Under the pieces are notes generated by a model, which saw nothing but the letters and a program-made list of their open reading frames with translations, was not told where the DNA came from and made no database searches. From Bacillota bacterium (GTDB lineage Bacteria; Bacillota; Clostridia; Acetivibrionales; DSM-1351), in NCBI GenBank assembly GCA_023393115.1, contig JAEWMS010000004.1, positions 1-56,636 of the forward strand: a stretch of DNA of 56,636 nt, read 5' to 3'. The position numbers and the translations under genes were made by a program. Shown piece by piece: positions 9,801-18,228 of this stretch (position 1 is its first letter; the number at the start of each line of letters is the position of its first letter).

Positions 9801-9948
9801 GGATCCCGAATTCAGAAAATTGTTCTATGAAGTTCTATTACCGGAATTAAGGGATAAAAACAAATGCATTATTGCAATATCACATGATGATAGATATTTT
9901 TCTTGTGCTGATAAAGTTATTAAACTGGAAATGGGACAAATAATTTAG
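6856..9948 (+). CDS. ClbP-like D-Asn peptidase fused to ABC exporter
   Basis: A 1030-residue fusion. Residues 1-24 form a signal peptide ending 'NSVFA'. Residues 40-385 are a serine-hydrolase (S12/beta-lactamase) domain with S97-x-x-K100 in 'GSTSKAF', a Tyr near 199 in 'LYATINYD', and 'HGGSNPNFSS' as the third motif. About three membrane spans follow (395-510), as in ClbP, then an ABC transmembrane domain and a nucleotide-binding domain with Walker A 'GGNGSGKST' (about 864), signature 'LSSGQ' (about 952) and Walker B 'IYLFDEW'; the ABC half resembles SyrD/PvdE cyclic-peptide exporters. ZmaM of zwittermicin has the same peptidase-ABC arrangement. It should export the N-acyl-D-Asn prodrug and cleave it outside the membrane. 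Start TTG 6856 has a strong AGGAGGGG 5 bases upstream. Confidence 0.9.
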   Translation: MKIRIIKFAFILIAILICSNSVFAEINVNHSLQSIFTEEKRIRIESWINSCMKEGKIPGLSVVIVDGDKTIYKKGFGYSNCKTKNPVTAETLFELGSTSKAFTALGILKLEKDGKINLNDPVNKYIPWFSMRYTGNHKGEKINGYVNITLKQLLYHSSGVPFSSIGDIPIDESDDALEKTIRTQVDKELDFYPGDKFLYATINYDILGLVIQNVSHMSYEEYIQKNILDVLGLKNTYLFRNTEDKHNLASGYKVGFLRPVEYNAPVYRGNTPAGYIITNAEDLAKWIRIQLGTENSIKFDKSVIQFSHIPDRTVSPGVDGSSYACGWFVFQDGGGIISHGGSNPNFSSFILFRPQEKFGIGILANLDSSYTKGIADGIYNIIQGENPKNNIHDKYITIDNTFSIVALISLLVALVTVYLLLVLLLQIIKKERKCIENLKGIITKLLFLLFFLTGFGYCIYRISDIIYWELPWSFIKVWAPSSLLTSIIILFVTVILFCTYFMLTTIFTRKNDKTLFVIVALSVSSGFGNAIIIFVVNEALNRTDSFQFGLLLYFIMGMVLYVYGQRIVRKRLLFLTSNVVYDMRIDMIKEILKSSYEKIEQMENGKIHSGLNNDTEAISNFANVIVSAVSSLVTLICCFIYLGVINIYGLFVSILVIFSAAGLYFAMGRYANKLWEETRDLQNIFFKFINSLTNGLKELKINNKKQAGFVNDMQESCKEYRDKRIKGDLGFANVFVVGELLFTIVIGVVAFVFPIVFKDIQTSSLKDYVFIFLYMTGPVHGVLNSIPQLINARISYRRLNGLMKELESFETVNTVREDVFLTDRFSLELNDIEYTYKNNNSDFFKVGPINWTFQSGEITFITGGNGSGKSTLAKLLTGLYMPDKGDITLNKDNIQPEELRQCYSTIFSDYFLFDKLYGIGQTDENKIDELLKVLHINDKLSIDNDIFSTTKLSSGQRKRLALLVSYLEDKKIYLFDEWASDQDPEFRKLFYEVLLPELRDKNKCIIAISHDDRYFSCADKVIKLEMGQII

Positions 9949-10010
9949 GATATCTTTAGATTAAATAAATTAGTGTGTAGTAAATTGAAATCCATAGCAA
10001 AAATTAGTTT

Positions 10011-10420
10011 TTGAAGAGACTTGTAATAAGGGGGAATAAGTGTATCAATAAGATTAACTTGCTTTGTTTGCCTCATGCAGGAGGTAACAGTACTCTGTAT
10101 TTTCCTTGGGGGAAGTTGCTGCATCCCAATATTAGACTAATTTCAATTGAACTTGCAGGTAGAGGTAAACGGGCTAACGTTCAATTTTATAGTAGTATAG
10201 AAGATGATGTAAATGATATATATAGTCAAATTGAAGAGTATTTATTTGAAGCACCGTTTGCTAAAATGGCAGGAAGGATAAACTGATTTCAGAAATTCAA
10301 GGATGGGAAGCTTATACTAATAATAAATTTTAGATAATAGAATTCGAGGGAGAACATTTTTATATTAATAATCAATCAAAGTCAATTCTTAATGTTATCA
10401 ATAATACGTTGGTAATATAA
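10011..10420 (+). pseudogene. Type II thioesterase, internally deleted
   Basis: The first part reads 'INLLCLPHAGGNSTLYFPWG' then 'ISIELAGRGKRAN' and 'EEYLFEAPFA', the N-terminal half of a type II (RifR/GrsT-like) thioesterase that removes wrong acyl groups from carrier domains. Immediately after 'PFA', where 'GHSMGG' with the catalytic Ser should come, the reading breaks off. In another frame the gene's end appears: 'ISEIQGWEAYTNNKF', a stop, then 'IIEFEGEHFYINNQSKSI', which has the terminal GEHF/GDHF motif carrying the catalytic His. Roughly 100-120 residues, including the active-site Ser and Asp, have been deleted. The cluster therefore has no working thioesterase in this window. Confidence 0.8.
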
Positions 10421-10459
10421 TTTAAAAATATTTAAGGATGGAAAGGTATAACATAAACT

Positions 10460-11443
10460 ATGAGTGATATTACAGCAATTGAGGTAAAAAACTTAACTAA
10501 AAGCTTTAATTATTATAAAAAGGAATTGGGTTTAAAAAATTCTATAAAGAACTTATTTAAGAGAGAACAATTGATTAAAGAAGCAGTAAAAGGTATTTCT
10601 TTTAACATTTCTGAAGGAGAAATTGTGGGTTTTCTGGGACCTAATGGTGCAGGTAAGACAACTACCCTTAAAATGTTGTCAGGTATCCTATTCCCTACTG
10701 ATGGATATGCAACTGTTTTAGGGCAAGTTCCTTGGGAGAGAAAAAAGGATTTTAAAATGAATATTTCAATAGTCATGGGGCAAAAAAGTCAGCTTTGGTG
10801 GGACTTACCTGCAAATGAATCCTTATATCTAAATAAATACATTTATGAGATTAATGATGATGAATATAAATCTTCACTTGAAGAACTGACAGAGCTACTT
10901 GATGTAAAAGAACTACTTAAAGTACAAGTCAGGAGACTTTCTTTAGGTGAGAGAATGAAGATGGAGATTATTGCAGCTTTGATACATAAGCCTAAGGTTA
11001 TCTTACTTGATGAACCAACTATTGGTCTTGATATTATCTCTCAAAAAAAGATACGTGAATTCTTAAAGTTTTATAATCAGGAGAATAAAACTACAATCAT
11101 TTTAACAAGTCACTATATGAAGGATATAGAAGAGATGTGTAAAAGGACTTTAATAGTTAATGAGGGCATAATTGCTTATGATGGTGAATTAAGTAAAATA
11201 AATGATGTTTTTGGACATAAGAAGATTATAAAGTTGAGTTTTGAAGAGCAGATTGATAAAAATGATTTGGAGAAGTTCGGCAAATTAAGAACATTTGATG
11301 GCTTCAATGCAACTTTAGAAGTTGATAAGAGTACTATCAGAAGCTGCTCATATGACATACTAAACAGATTTCCGGCAGCAGATTTTAATATCGAGGATAT
11401 ACCAGTAGAAGAAGGAATATCATTACTTTATAAAAGAGGTTAA
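10460..11443 (+). CDS. ABC-2 exporter, ATP-binding subunit
   Basis: A 327-residue NatA/DrrA-type ATPase. Walker A 'GPNGAGKTT' is near residue 60, the signature 'LSLGERMKM' near 160, Walker B 'KVILLDEPTIGLD' just after, and 'TSHYMKD' contains the H-loop. A C-terminal extension of about 90 residues follows, as in multidrug and antibiotic-resistance ABC-2 ATPases. The two following genes start 3 bases after each preceding stop, so the three form one translationally linked exporter. Its place inside the cluster, apart from the peptidase-ABC fusion, suggests self-protection or export of the mature product. The substrate is inferred, not seen. Confidence 0.9.
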   Translation: MSDITAIEVKNLTKSFNYYKKELGLKNSIKNLFKREQLIKEAVKGISFNISEGEIVGFLGPNGAGKTTTLKMLSGILFPTDGYATVLGQVPWERKKDFKMNISIVMGQKSQLWWDLPANESLYLNKYIYEINDDEYKSSLEELTELLDVKELLKVQVRRLSLGERMKMEIIAALIHKPKVILLDEPTIGLDIISQKKIREFLKFYNQENKTTIILTSHYMKDIEEMCKRTLIVNEGIIAYDGELSKINDVFGHKKIIKLSFEEQIDKNDLEKFGKLRTFDGFNATLEVDKSTIRSCSYDILNRFPAADFNIEDIPVEEGISLLYKRG

Positions 11444-11446
11444 AAA

Positions 11447-12271
11447 ATGAGTTTTCAAAGTGTTAATTGGGTAAAGAAGTATACTAGAGTATTTATATTA
11501 GGCGTACAATCATCAATGGAGTATCGTACTGATTTTTTGTTGACAATATTTAGTGCGTTTGTTCCTATAGTTATTCAATATTTCCTTTGGAGTGCAATTT
11601 TCAATAATTCAAGTGAAGCTAAAGTTTACGGTTATACTTTTGCTCAAATGATTACATATTCTATTTTATCAGGCATTTTTTCAAAACTGTTGGCTACGGG
11701 ATTTGAGTGGGAAGTAGCAAGTGATATAAAATCGGGGGGATTAAATAAATTTATTGTTCAACCAATAGGGTATTTTTTATATAGAATAAGCAATTTCCTT
11801 GGAGGAAAGTTTATAAATTCAATAGTAATGATGTTTATTACCCTAAGTACGTTAGTTGTTTTAAAATACTACCTAAGAGATCAAATAGAGATTGAAAGAA
11901 TATTTTTTTTACTAGTTATATTATTTCTGGCTTTACTATTGAACTTTTTAATTTTTTTCTGTGTAAGTACATTAGCTTTTTGGATGATAGAGATATGGCA
12001 AGTATTTACAATATTAGGAATAGTGATTAATGTAGCGAGTGGGGGTATCTTCCCTCTTGATATTTTTGGAAAAAATTTTCTTAGAGTAATCGAATTCTTA
12101 CCTTTTAAGTACACAATATATTTCCCTATTAATGTAATAAGTGGTAAACTTAACTATGACGACTTGAGTAAAGGCATATTGATTCAATTATTCTGGGTGG
12201 TTTTCTTATTTATTCTATCCAATTACCTTTGGAAAAAGGGAATGAAAAAATACGTGGCTGTTGGAGGCTAA
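11447..12271 (+). CDS. ABC-2 exporter permease subunit
   Basis: A 274-residue membrane protein with six likely spans and the opening 'SMEYRTDFLLTIFSAFVPIV' typical of ABC-2 (DUF990-type) permeases, which carry a short cytoplasmic N-terminus before the first helix. It begins 3 bases after the ATPase gene, and the second permease follows 3 bases later, so the complex is probably a heterodimeric permease with one ATPase type. No soluble domain is visible. Function as an efflux channel is inferred from the operon. Confidence 0.85.
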   Translation: MSFQSVNWVKKYTRVFILGVQSSMEYRTDFLLTIFSAFVPIVIQYFLWSAIFNNSSEAKVYGYTFAQMITYSILSGIFSKLLATGFEWEVASDIKSGGLNKFIVQPIGYFLYRISNFLGGKFINSIVMMFITLSTLVVLKYYLRDQIEIERIFFLLVILFLALLLNFLIFFCVSTLAFWMIEIWQVFTILGIVINVASGGIFPLDIFGKNFLRVIEFLPFKYTIYFPINVISGKLNYDDLSKGILIQLFWVVFLFILSNYLWKKGMKKYVAVGG

Positions 12272-12274
12272 GGT

Positions 12275-13087
12275 ATGAATGAGATTTTAAAGGAAATAAG
12301 AAAACACTGTTTTATTTATATTTTAATTGCAAAGAATTGCTTAATTGGTCAAATGGAGTACAGATTTAATTTTGTAATGGGTTTCTTTATCGAATTTATG
12401 TGGCTTTTCGTTCGTATACTATATGTTATTGTTGCATATCAGACAAATATAGTTATAAATGGCTTAACTCCTGATGCGGTTCTACTTTATACAGGTACAT
12501 ATTCTATTATTATCGGAGTATATACAGGCCTTTTTGGGCATAACTTTTATGAACTGCCGGAACATATTAGAAATGGAACACTTGACACGCTAATAACAAA
12601 ACCAATATCACTTCAATTTATAATTACATTAAGAAATATTAATTTCAGTTGGCCATTATCTGATGTAATTGGTGGCATAACTATGGTTGTACTGGCATGG
12701 AACAGGCTCAGAATTAATGTGAATATAATTAATATAGTTGGTTTTTCAGGTCTTATTTTAAGTGGAATTCTAATTTCATATTCTGTTTTTCTGCTTCCAA
12801 GGATATTTTCATTCTGGCTGGTTAAAACAAATGCTATTACTTCTATTTCAGAAGAGCTACACGGTTTTAACAGAATGCCATACTTGATTTATAATAAATG
12901 GATACAAAGAATAGGGATTTTTGTACTTCCTATTTTTCTAGTAGCAAATTTTCCTCCTTTGTTTGTTCTTCATAGATTAAGTTATATATACATATTATGG
13001 GGAATAGTAGCGCCAATACTATTTGGCTATATAGTAAGAATGGTTTGGAATGCAGGGATTAGGAACTATACAAGTGCAAGCAGTTAA
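12275..13087 (+). CDS. ABC-2 exporter permease subunit, second
   Basis: A 270-residue membrane protein with about six spans. 'GQMEYRFNFVMGFFIEFMW' near the N-terminus and 'ELPEHIRNGTLDTLITKPIS' near residue 105 are the conserved features of ABC-2 permeases; the 'GxLDxxLxKP' block is shared with the preceding permease ('GGLNKFIVQPI'). It completes the exporter. The pair are diverged paralogues. There is no sign of truncation. Confidence 0.85.
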   Translation: MNEILKEIRKHCFIYILIAKNCLIGQMEYRFNFVMGFFIEFMWLFVRILYVIVAYQTNIVINGLTPDAVLLYTGTYSIIIGVYTGLFGHNFYELPEHIRNGTLDTLITKPISLQFIITLRNINFSWPLSDVIGGITMVVLAWNRLRINVNIINIVGFSGLILSGILISYSVFLLPRIFSFWLVKTNAITSISEELHGFNRMPYLIYNKWIQRIGIFVLPIFLVANFPPLFVLHRLSYIYILWGIVAPILFGYIVRMVWNAGIRNYTSASS

Positions 13088-13134
13088 AAATAAAAATGCT
13101 TTGATGCATTAAAATATTTAGAGTGGAGGATATC

Positions 13135-14091
13135 ATGAATGTTAGGTTAGACTTTAAACCTTTTGATTTATTTTGGATGAACTGTCAATTTAATATGCTG
13201 TTTTCAATGTTAACTTCAGTAGATAATAGTTATAAATCAGCTGCTTTACGAAATGACTATTCGTATATAGTCAACGAAATGGAGACACCGAATAATACGA
13301 AGTATAATGAGTTGACGGTAAGGCCTGCAATCAATCAGTATATAAATATACTGATTACTGAACGAAAACCGTTAAATTTTGAAAGTAAAGAGCAATGTTT
13401 AAAGCTATTAAAAGAGTTAATAAAGAAAAAGGAAATTGTCTTGCTTGGAGTAGATTTATTTTATTGGATTCCCAATAGTGTTTGTTGGAATAAGCACCAT
13501 TGGGAACATTATTCTTTTATTAATGGTTTTGATGAAGAAAAAAGAGCATTTTATGTTTTTGATGAAAACTTTAATGGATATAATGAGTTTGAAATTCCTG
13601 AGGATAGATTAATAAAAGCTGTAATGAATTTTCCTCTTGAACCTCACGCAGTTATATGTAAATTATCTAAAAACATAGAGAAATTTGAACCTTCAATTAG
13701 TGAAATAAAAAATAATGCCGGAAGAATAGTTACTGAGATTAGCGAAATAATACCAACAGCTTTTTGGGAATTATGTGAAAAGGATTTTATTGAAGGTCAT
13801 ATGTGTGATCTTATTTCTACTCAAATTTTTCAGATAATAAACAGGCATATTGCAAACCAAATTCTGATGCAAGAATTAGAAAGTGAAATTTGCGATGAGC
13901 TAATAAGTAAATCTCTTGTAAAGTACTGTATTGAGTTACAAGAAGGATGGAATATAGTTAAAAACAAACTTATAAAAATCTATTACTCCGATGATAAAAA
14001 ATCTCTTGGAAATGATATCAATAAAAAATGCAAATCCTTACTATTTAAAGAAATTGATATGTGGAATATGTTCCTTAAATATACTGACTGA
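13135..14091 (+). CDS. BtrH-like acyltransferase/peptidase, copy 1
   Basis: About 318 residues. The N-terminal 'KPFDLFWMNCQFNML' has a Cys at the start of a helix, and 'WNKHHWEHYSFINGFD' followed by 'FYVFDEN' supplies His and Asp; this Cys-His-Asp layout matches the N-terminal domain of BtrH, which in butirosin biosynthesis moves an acyl group from carrier protein BtrI to an amine. The C-terminal half is helical and unrecognised. ATG 13135 is chosen because GTGGAGG (13123-13129) lies 5 bases upstream. Two further copies sit at 44442 and 51911 and a dead one at 1907. A role in amine acylation or chain release is inferred. Confidence 0.6.
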   Translation: MNVRLDFKPFDLFWMNCQFNMLFSMLTSVDNSYKSAALRNDYSYIVNEMETPNNTKYNELTVRPAINQYINILITERKPLNFESKEQCLKLLKELIKKKEIVLLGVDLFYWIPNSVCWNKHHWEHYSFINGFDEEKRAFYVFDENFNGYNEFEIPEDRLIKAVMNFPLEPHAVICKLSKNIEKFEPSISEIKNNAGRIVTEISEIIPTAFWELCEKDFIEGHMCDLISTQIFQIINRHIANQILMQELESEICDELISKSLVKYCIELQEGWNIVKNKLIKIYYSDDKKSLGNDINKKCKSLLFKEIDMWNMFLKYTD

Positions 14092-14223
14092 GTTTACGCC
14101 GTTTGGTTCATACATTTAATTGCAATTATTTCTTTAAGTATTAATGTGAAGTTTGAAAATGGAAAGTACTTAATTAAATTAGTATCTAAAAATTTGATAA
14201 CGAAATGGATGGATAATGTGTAT

Positions 14224-15885
14224 ATGAAAGAAAGCAACAAAATTAAAGTTCTATTTTTGGTAATCTACAGCGAAGGTATGGAAATAAAAGATGAAGAGTA
14301 TGGTGTTTGTTCTATTGTTTCATTTTTGCGTAAGAACGGATATACAGTAATGCTATTGGGAGATTATGAAGAACAAATTGACTATAAGAAAATTGACGAG
14401 TTCAAGCCGGATATTATTGGTTTACCTGTATACCTTATGTCAAAAGATGCTGTCTATAAAGTCTGTAGTTTATTAAAAAAGTTATACAATGTTCCTATTT
14501 GTGTAGGAGGGTATTTTCCAACTTATTATGAAAAAGAAATGATGGAAGAGACATCTTCAATTGATGTTAGCATAAGGGGTGAAGGGGAATTAACCTGGCT
14601 ACGTATGTTGAAAAAGATTGAGCAAAACGAAAGCCTGAAGGATGTAAGTGGGATAACTTATCGAACAGAAAATGGGATTATGGTAAACAAAGAACAAGAG
14701 GAGCTTGTTGATATAAATGTATTACCATTTGTCGCTAGAGATTTGCTTAGAGATAATGAAATGATAATTGCAACTATTGCATCTTCTCGCGGCTGTACAC
14801 GAAAATGTAGTTTTTGTTGTGCAGATAGCTTTTGGCCAAAGTGGCGCGGTAAATCAGCGGAAGCTTTTGTTGATGAAATTGAGTATATTGTAAATGAATA
14901 TAATGTTGATTTATTTAACATTATAGATACTAGTTTTGAAGATCCAGGCTCAAATTATAAACGTGTCATGTCTATAGCTCAGGAAATTGTGAATAGAGAT
15001 CTAAAAATAGGCTATCATATTGACCTTCGCACTACATTTCATAAAAAGATTGACAAAGAATTAATTAATATCTTGAAAAAATCTGGTTTAATTGGTGTCA
15101 TGTTTGGTATAGAGGCTGCCAATGAAGCTGATCTGAAAATATATAATAAAGCAGCGACTGTGGAAGATAATAAAAAAGCAGTTGAACTTTTTAAAGATAA
15201 TGGATTTCATGTAACACCTGGTTTTATTAATTTTAATCCTTATTCAACATTCGATGGATTAAGAAAAAATATAGAGTTTCTTGAGAAATACGGGTTTAAT
15301 AGTGCTTTTTGCCGTTTACGTAGCAGTGTACGCTTAAATAGAGGCACTAAATTATTTGAAAAAATTGAAGCTGATGGGTTGTTAAAGGATGGAGCGTATG
15401 ATGATCCATACAGGTATAATTTTGTTGATAGTAGAATTTCAGTTCTAATAGAGTTTATAAGGAGTTTTTATGATGAACATAACGTTAAAAATAACTATTC
15501 TTTTGGAAGAATAGATACCTATACAAATGAACACTTAATGTTTATTGAATACTATAAGCATAGATTTTCAAGCGAATGTGATAATGAAGCTTTCAAAGTT
15601 ATACAAATGCATGAACAGCAGATTAGAGAAATCTTATCAGATATTAACACGAGAAACTCAAAATGGTTTAAGTTACTATTAAATCAGGCAGAAGAATTAT
15701 GGAGTGAAGGAGCAGCAATAAGTATTATGAATACTTTTTTTGACACTAAACATATGGTAAATACGGTAAATTTATTGGATAAAATCAAAATTAAGCTATA
15801 TTATGACTTGTCAAAGATTGATTCAAAATATGAAAGATATTTTAAGGTACATAAAACGAGAAGAGTTATTGACAAATTACTATAA
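14224..15885 (+). CDS. Cobalamin-binding radical SAM enzyme
   Basis: An N-terminal B12-binding domain ('KVLFLVIYSEG' to 'DVSIRGEGELTW') is followed by a radical SAM domain with C-TRK-C-SF-C (CxxxCxxC, about residues 191-198) in 'SSRGCTRKCSFCCADSFW'. The 'SIRGEGE' block is typical of the P-methyltransferase/BchE class, which does C-methylation, ring contraction or cyclisation. The substrate cannot be read from sequence. The longest frame begins at GTG 14146, but that has no RBS; ATG 14224 sits just before the conserved 'KVLFL' and has a weak GGATGG upstream, so I use it. It lies between a BtrH-like gene and the hydroxymalonyl cassette, and is presumed to tailor the product. Confidence 0.8.
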   Translation: MKESNKIKVLFLVIYSEGMEIKDEEYGVCSIVSFLRKNGYTVMLLGDYEEQIDYKKIDEFKPDIIGLPVYLMSKDAVYKVCSLLKKLYNVPICVGGYFPTYYEKEMMEETSSIDVSIRGEGELTWLRMLKKIEQNESLKDVSGITYRTENGIMVNKEQEELVDINVLPFVARDLLRDNEMIIATIASSRGCTRKCSFCCADSFWPKWRGKSAEAFVDEIEYIVNEYNVDLFNIIDTSFEDPGSNYKRVMSIAQEIVNRDLKIGYHIDLRTTFHKKIDKELINILKKSGLIGVMFGIEAANEADLKIYNKAATVEDNKKAVELFKDNGFHVTPGFINFNPYSTFDGLRKNIEFLEKYGFNSAFCRLRSSVRLNRGTKLFEKIEADGLLKDGAYDDPYRYNFVDSRISVLIEFIRSFYDEHNVKNNYSFGRIDTYTNEHLMFIEYYKHRFSSECDNEAFKVIQMHEQQIREILSDINTRNSKWFKLLLNQAEELWSEGAAISIMNTFFDTKHMVNTVNLLDKIKIKLYYDLSKIDSKYERYFKVHKTRRVIDKLL

Positions 15886-15924
15886 TCAAAACGTCAAATT
15901 AATATTTAAATTAGGAGACAGAAA

Positions 15925-16770
15925 ATGAAAACGATAGGCATAGTAGGTGCTGGTGTAATGGGCAATGGAGTGGCGCAAAGTTTTGCCCAAGCTGGATACA
16001 AGGTTGTTATTGTTGACTTATCAGAAGATATACTAGAGCATTCAAGATTAGAAATTACTAATAGTATCAGGTTTAGTTCACTTTTTGGTAAAAATAATGG
16101 CAGCAAGAAAGTTGAAAACACCATAGAGAATATTACTTTTTCGGTAAACTATAACAGTTTTAAAAGTGCCGATGTGATTGTAGAAAATGTTACTGAGAAC
16201 TGGGAAGTAAAAAGAGCGGTTTTCTGCAAGCTAGATAGTATATGTAATGAGCAATGTATTTTCGCTGTAAACACATCATGTATACCTATCACACGAATTG
16301 CTTCTATTACAAAGAGACCTTCAAAAGTTATTGGAACACATTTTATGAATCCGGTTCCGTTAATTCCTGCTGTTGAAGTAATTCTTGGACAACATACATC
16401 AGAGCAAACTCTTGATATGATAAAAGAATTGCTTCTCTCGATTGGGAAAGAAAGTATAGTAGTTAATGATTTGCCGGGGTTTGTTTCCAACAGAATATCA
16501 CATTTGTTGATGAATGAAGCAGCTTTCTGTGTTCAGGACCAAGTAGCATCGCCTCTGGATATCGACAACATCTTTAAAAAGTGCTATGGACACAAAAGCG
16601 GACCTTTAGAAACAGCTGACTTAATTGGTTTAGATACAGTCGTAAATTCGTTGGATGTTTTATTTGATAATTACAAAGATTCAAAATATAGATGTTGTCC
16701 GCTTTTAAAAAAAATGGTAGATGCAGGATTTCTAGGAAGGAAAAGTGGAAAAGGTTTTTATGAATACTAA
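15925..16770 (+). CDS. 3-hydroxyacyl dehydrogenase for hydroxymalonyl-ACP
   Basis: A 281-residue protein with the NAD-binding start 'IGIVGAGVMGNGVAQSFAQ' and the 3-hydroxyacyl-CoA dehydrogenase features 'NTSCIP', 'GTHFMNPVP', 'NDLPGFVSNRI' and the closing 'GFLGRKSGKGFYEY'. In zwittermicin (ZmaG) and FK520 (FkbK) clusters this family oxidises glyceryl-ACP toward the semialdehyde. It is followed within 21 bases by a stand-alone ACP, then an acyl-CoA dehydrogenase, an FkbH-like protein and an acyltransferase, which fixes this role over beta-oxidation. An RBS AGGAGA precedes the ATG. Confidence 0.85.
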   Translation: MKTIGIVGAGVMGNGVAQSFAQAGYKVVIVDLSEDILEHSRLEITNSIRFSSLFGKNNGSKKVENTIENITFSVNYNSFKSADVIVENVTENWEVKRAVFCKLDSICNEQCIFAVNTSCIPITRIASITKRPSKVIGTHFMNPVPLIPAVEVILGQHTSEQTLDMIKELLLSIGKESIVVNDLPGFVSNRISHLLMNEAAFCVQDQVASPLDIDNIFKKCYGHKSGPLETADLIGLDTVVNSLDVLFDNYKDSKYRCCPLLKKMVDAGFLGRKSGKGFYEY

Positions 16771-16791
16771 TTTTTTAGGGGGGTTAAGCTC

Positions 16792-17037
16792 ATGAATGAT
16801 GAAAGTATTAAAGCAGAGATTAGAACATTTCTATTAAGATTTTTTCGTAAATATGAGCTGAAGGATAATGAGGATTTATTTTCCGTAGGCTTTGTAAATT
16901 CTTTATTTGCAATGCAATTGGTTATGTTTTTAGAGCAAAAGTTTGGATTGCGAATTGAGAATGAAGATCTTGATATTAATAACTTTAGGCAAATAAATAC
17001 AGTATGTGATTTTGTTCAGAAAAAACTTTCAAATTAG
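16792..17037 (+). CDS. Acyl carrier protein for hydroxymalonyl unit
   Basis: An 81-residue carrier. 'DLFSVGFVNSLFAMQLVMFL' contains the phosphopantetheine Ser in 'VNSL', the variant seen in carriers of the methoxy-, hydroxy- and aminomalonyl pathways (ZmaD, FkbJ type). It is flanked by the enzymes that load and oxidise the glyceryl group, so the unit would be built while bound to this protein. A strong AGGGGGG lies upstream of ATG 16792. Confidence 0.85.
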   Translation: MNDESIKAEIRTFLLRFFRKYELKDNEDLFSVGFVNSLFAMQLVMFLEQKFGLRIENEDLDINNFRQINTVCDFVQKKLSN

Positions 17038-17071
17038 TGATAGATATGATTACTAGAAATGAGGTTAAGAT

Positions 17072-18208
17072 ATGATTATTGAACTAACTAGTGAACAAAA
17101 AGAATCAAAAGAGATGTTTAGGGAGTTTACAGAAACAGAGGTGATACCTAACGCAAATCGGTTTGATGCTGAAGAACATTTATCAGAAGATATAATAAGT
17201 AAAATGTCTAAAAAAGGATATCTGGGGAGTATTATACCACGTAGTTATGGTGGCAGTGAGATGGATAATATTACAGTAGGAATTTTAAACGAGGAATTAG
17301 GTCGGGGATGTTCATCAGTCAGAAGTGTTATTACAGTACATAGTATGGTAGCTTTAGCTATTCTAAAGTGGGGAAACAAGGAGCAGAGAGAATACTGGCT
17401 GCCCCAAATGGCTTCCGGGGAAGTAATTTCAGCTTTTGGATTAACTGAACCCAATATAGGAAGTGATGCTAAAAGTATAGAAACAACTGCAAGACTTGAT
17501 GGAGACACATATATTCTAAATGGGAGTAAAAAATGGATAAGCCTTGGACAAATAGCTAAGATGTTTCTTATTTTTGCACAGTATGAAGGAAAGCCGACGG
17601 CCTTTTTAATAGAAAAAGATAGACCGGGATTAAATATTAAACCTATATCAGGTCTATTAGGAGTTAAGGCTTCTATGGTTGCTGAGGTTGAAATAAAAGA
17701 ATGCAGAATCCCAAAAGAAAATCTTCTTGGACGAGAAGGTGTAGGTCTATCACATGTGGCATTAAATTCATTAGATTTAGGTAGATACACAATTGCATGG
17801 GGATGTGTGGGATTAGCGCAGGCTTGTCTTGAAGAATGTATTAAATATTCCAGAAAAAGAAAGCAATTTGGACAAGTATTAAGGCAGCACCAGTTAATTC
17901 AAAAGATAATAAGTGAAATGGTAGTAAATGTTAAGGCTGCAAGATTACTTTGTCTAAATGCTGGATACCTGAAATCCATTGGTGATCCTGATTCTATAAT
18001 GGAAACTTGGAATGCAAAATATTTTGCATCAAAAACTGCTTATAAAGTTTCAGGTGACGCAGTTCAGGTACACGGTGCAAATGGATGCATAAATGATAAT
18101 CCTGTTTCAAGATTTTATAGAGATTCAAAAGTCATGGAAATAATTGAAGGAACATCCCAGATGCATGAGGTTTTAATTGCAATGAATGCATTTAGAAGTA
18201 TGTATTAA
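17072..18208 (+). CDS. Acyl-CoA dehydrogenase-like oxidase of hydroxymalonyl pathway
   Basis: A 378-residue flavoprotein of the acyl-CoA dehydrogenase family: 'SAFGLTEPNIGSDA' and 'NGSKKWISLG' bind FAD, 'SRKRKQFGQVLRQHQ' near 265 and 'VHGANGCI' plus 'RDSKVMEIIEGTSQMHEV' near the end are standard. The Glu of 'IIEGTSQ' is in place. In the homologous pathways (ZmaE, FkbI) this enzyme completes oxidation of the C3 of the carrier-bound glyceryl unit. Full length, no gaps. Confidence 0.85.
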   Translation: MIIELTSEQKESKEMFREFTETEVIPNANRFDAEEHLSEDIISKMSKKGYLGSIIPRSYGGSEMDNITVGILNEELGRGCSSVRSVITVHSMVALAILKWGNKEQREYWLPQMASGEVISAFGLTEPNIGSDAKSIETTARLDGDTYILNGSKKWISLGQIAKMFLIFAQYEGKPTAFLIEKDRPGLNIKPISGLLGVKASMVAEVEIKECRIPKENLLGREGVGLSHVALNSLDLGRYTIAWGCVGLAQACLEECIKYSRKRKQFGQVLRQHQLIQKIISEMVVNVKAARLLCLNAGYLKSIGDPDSIMETWNAKYFASKTAYKVSGDAVQVHGANGCINDNPVSRFYRDSKVMEIIEGTSQMHEVLIAMNAFRSMY

Positions 18209-18228
18209 CTGTTGAGAGGTCAAATTAT

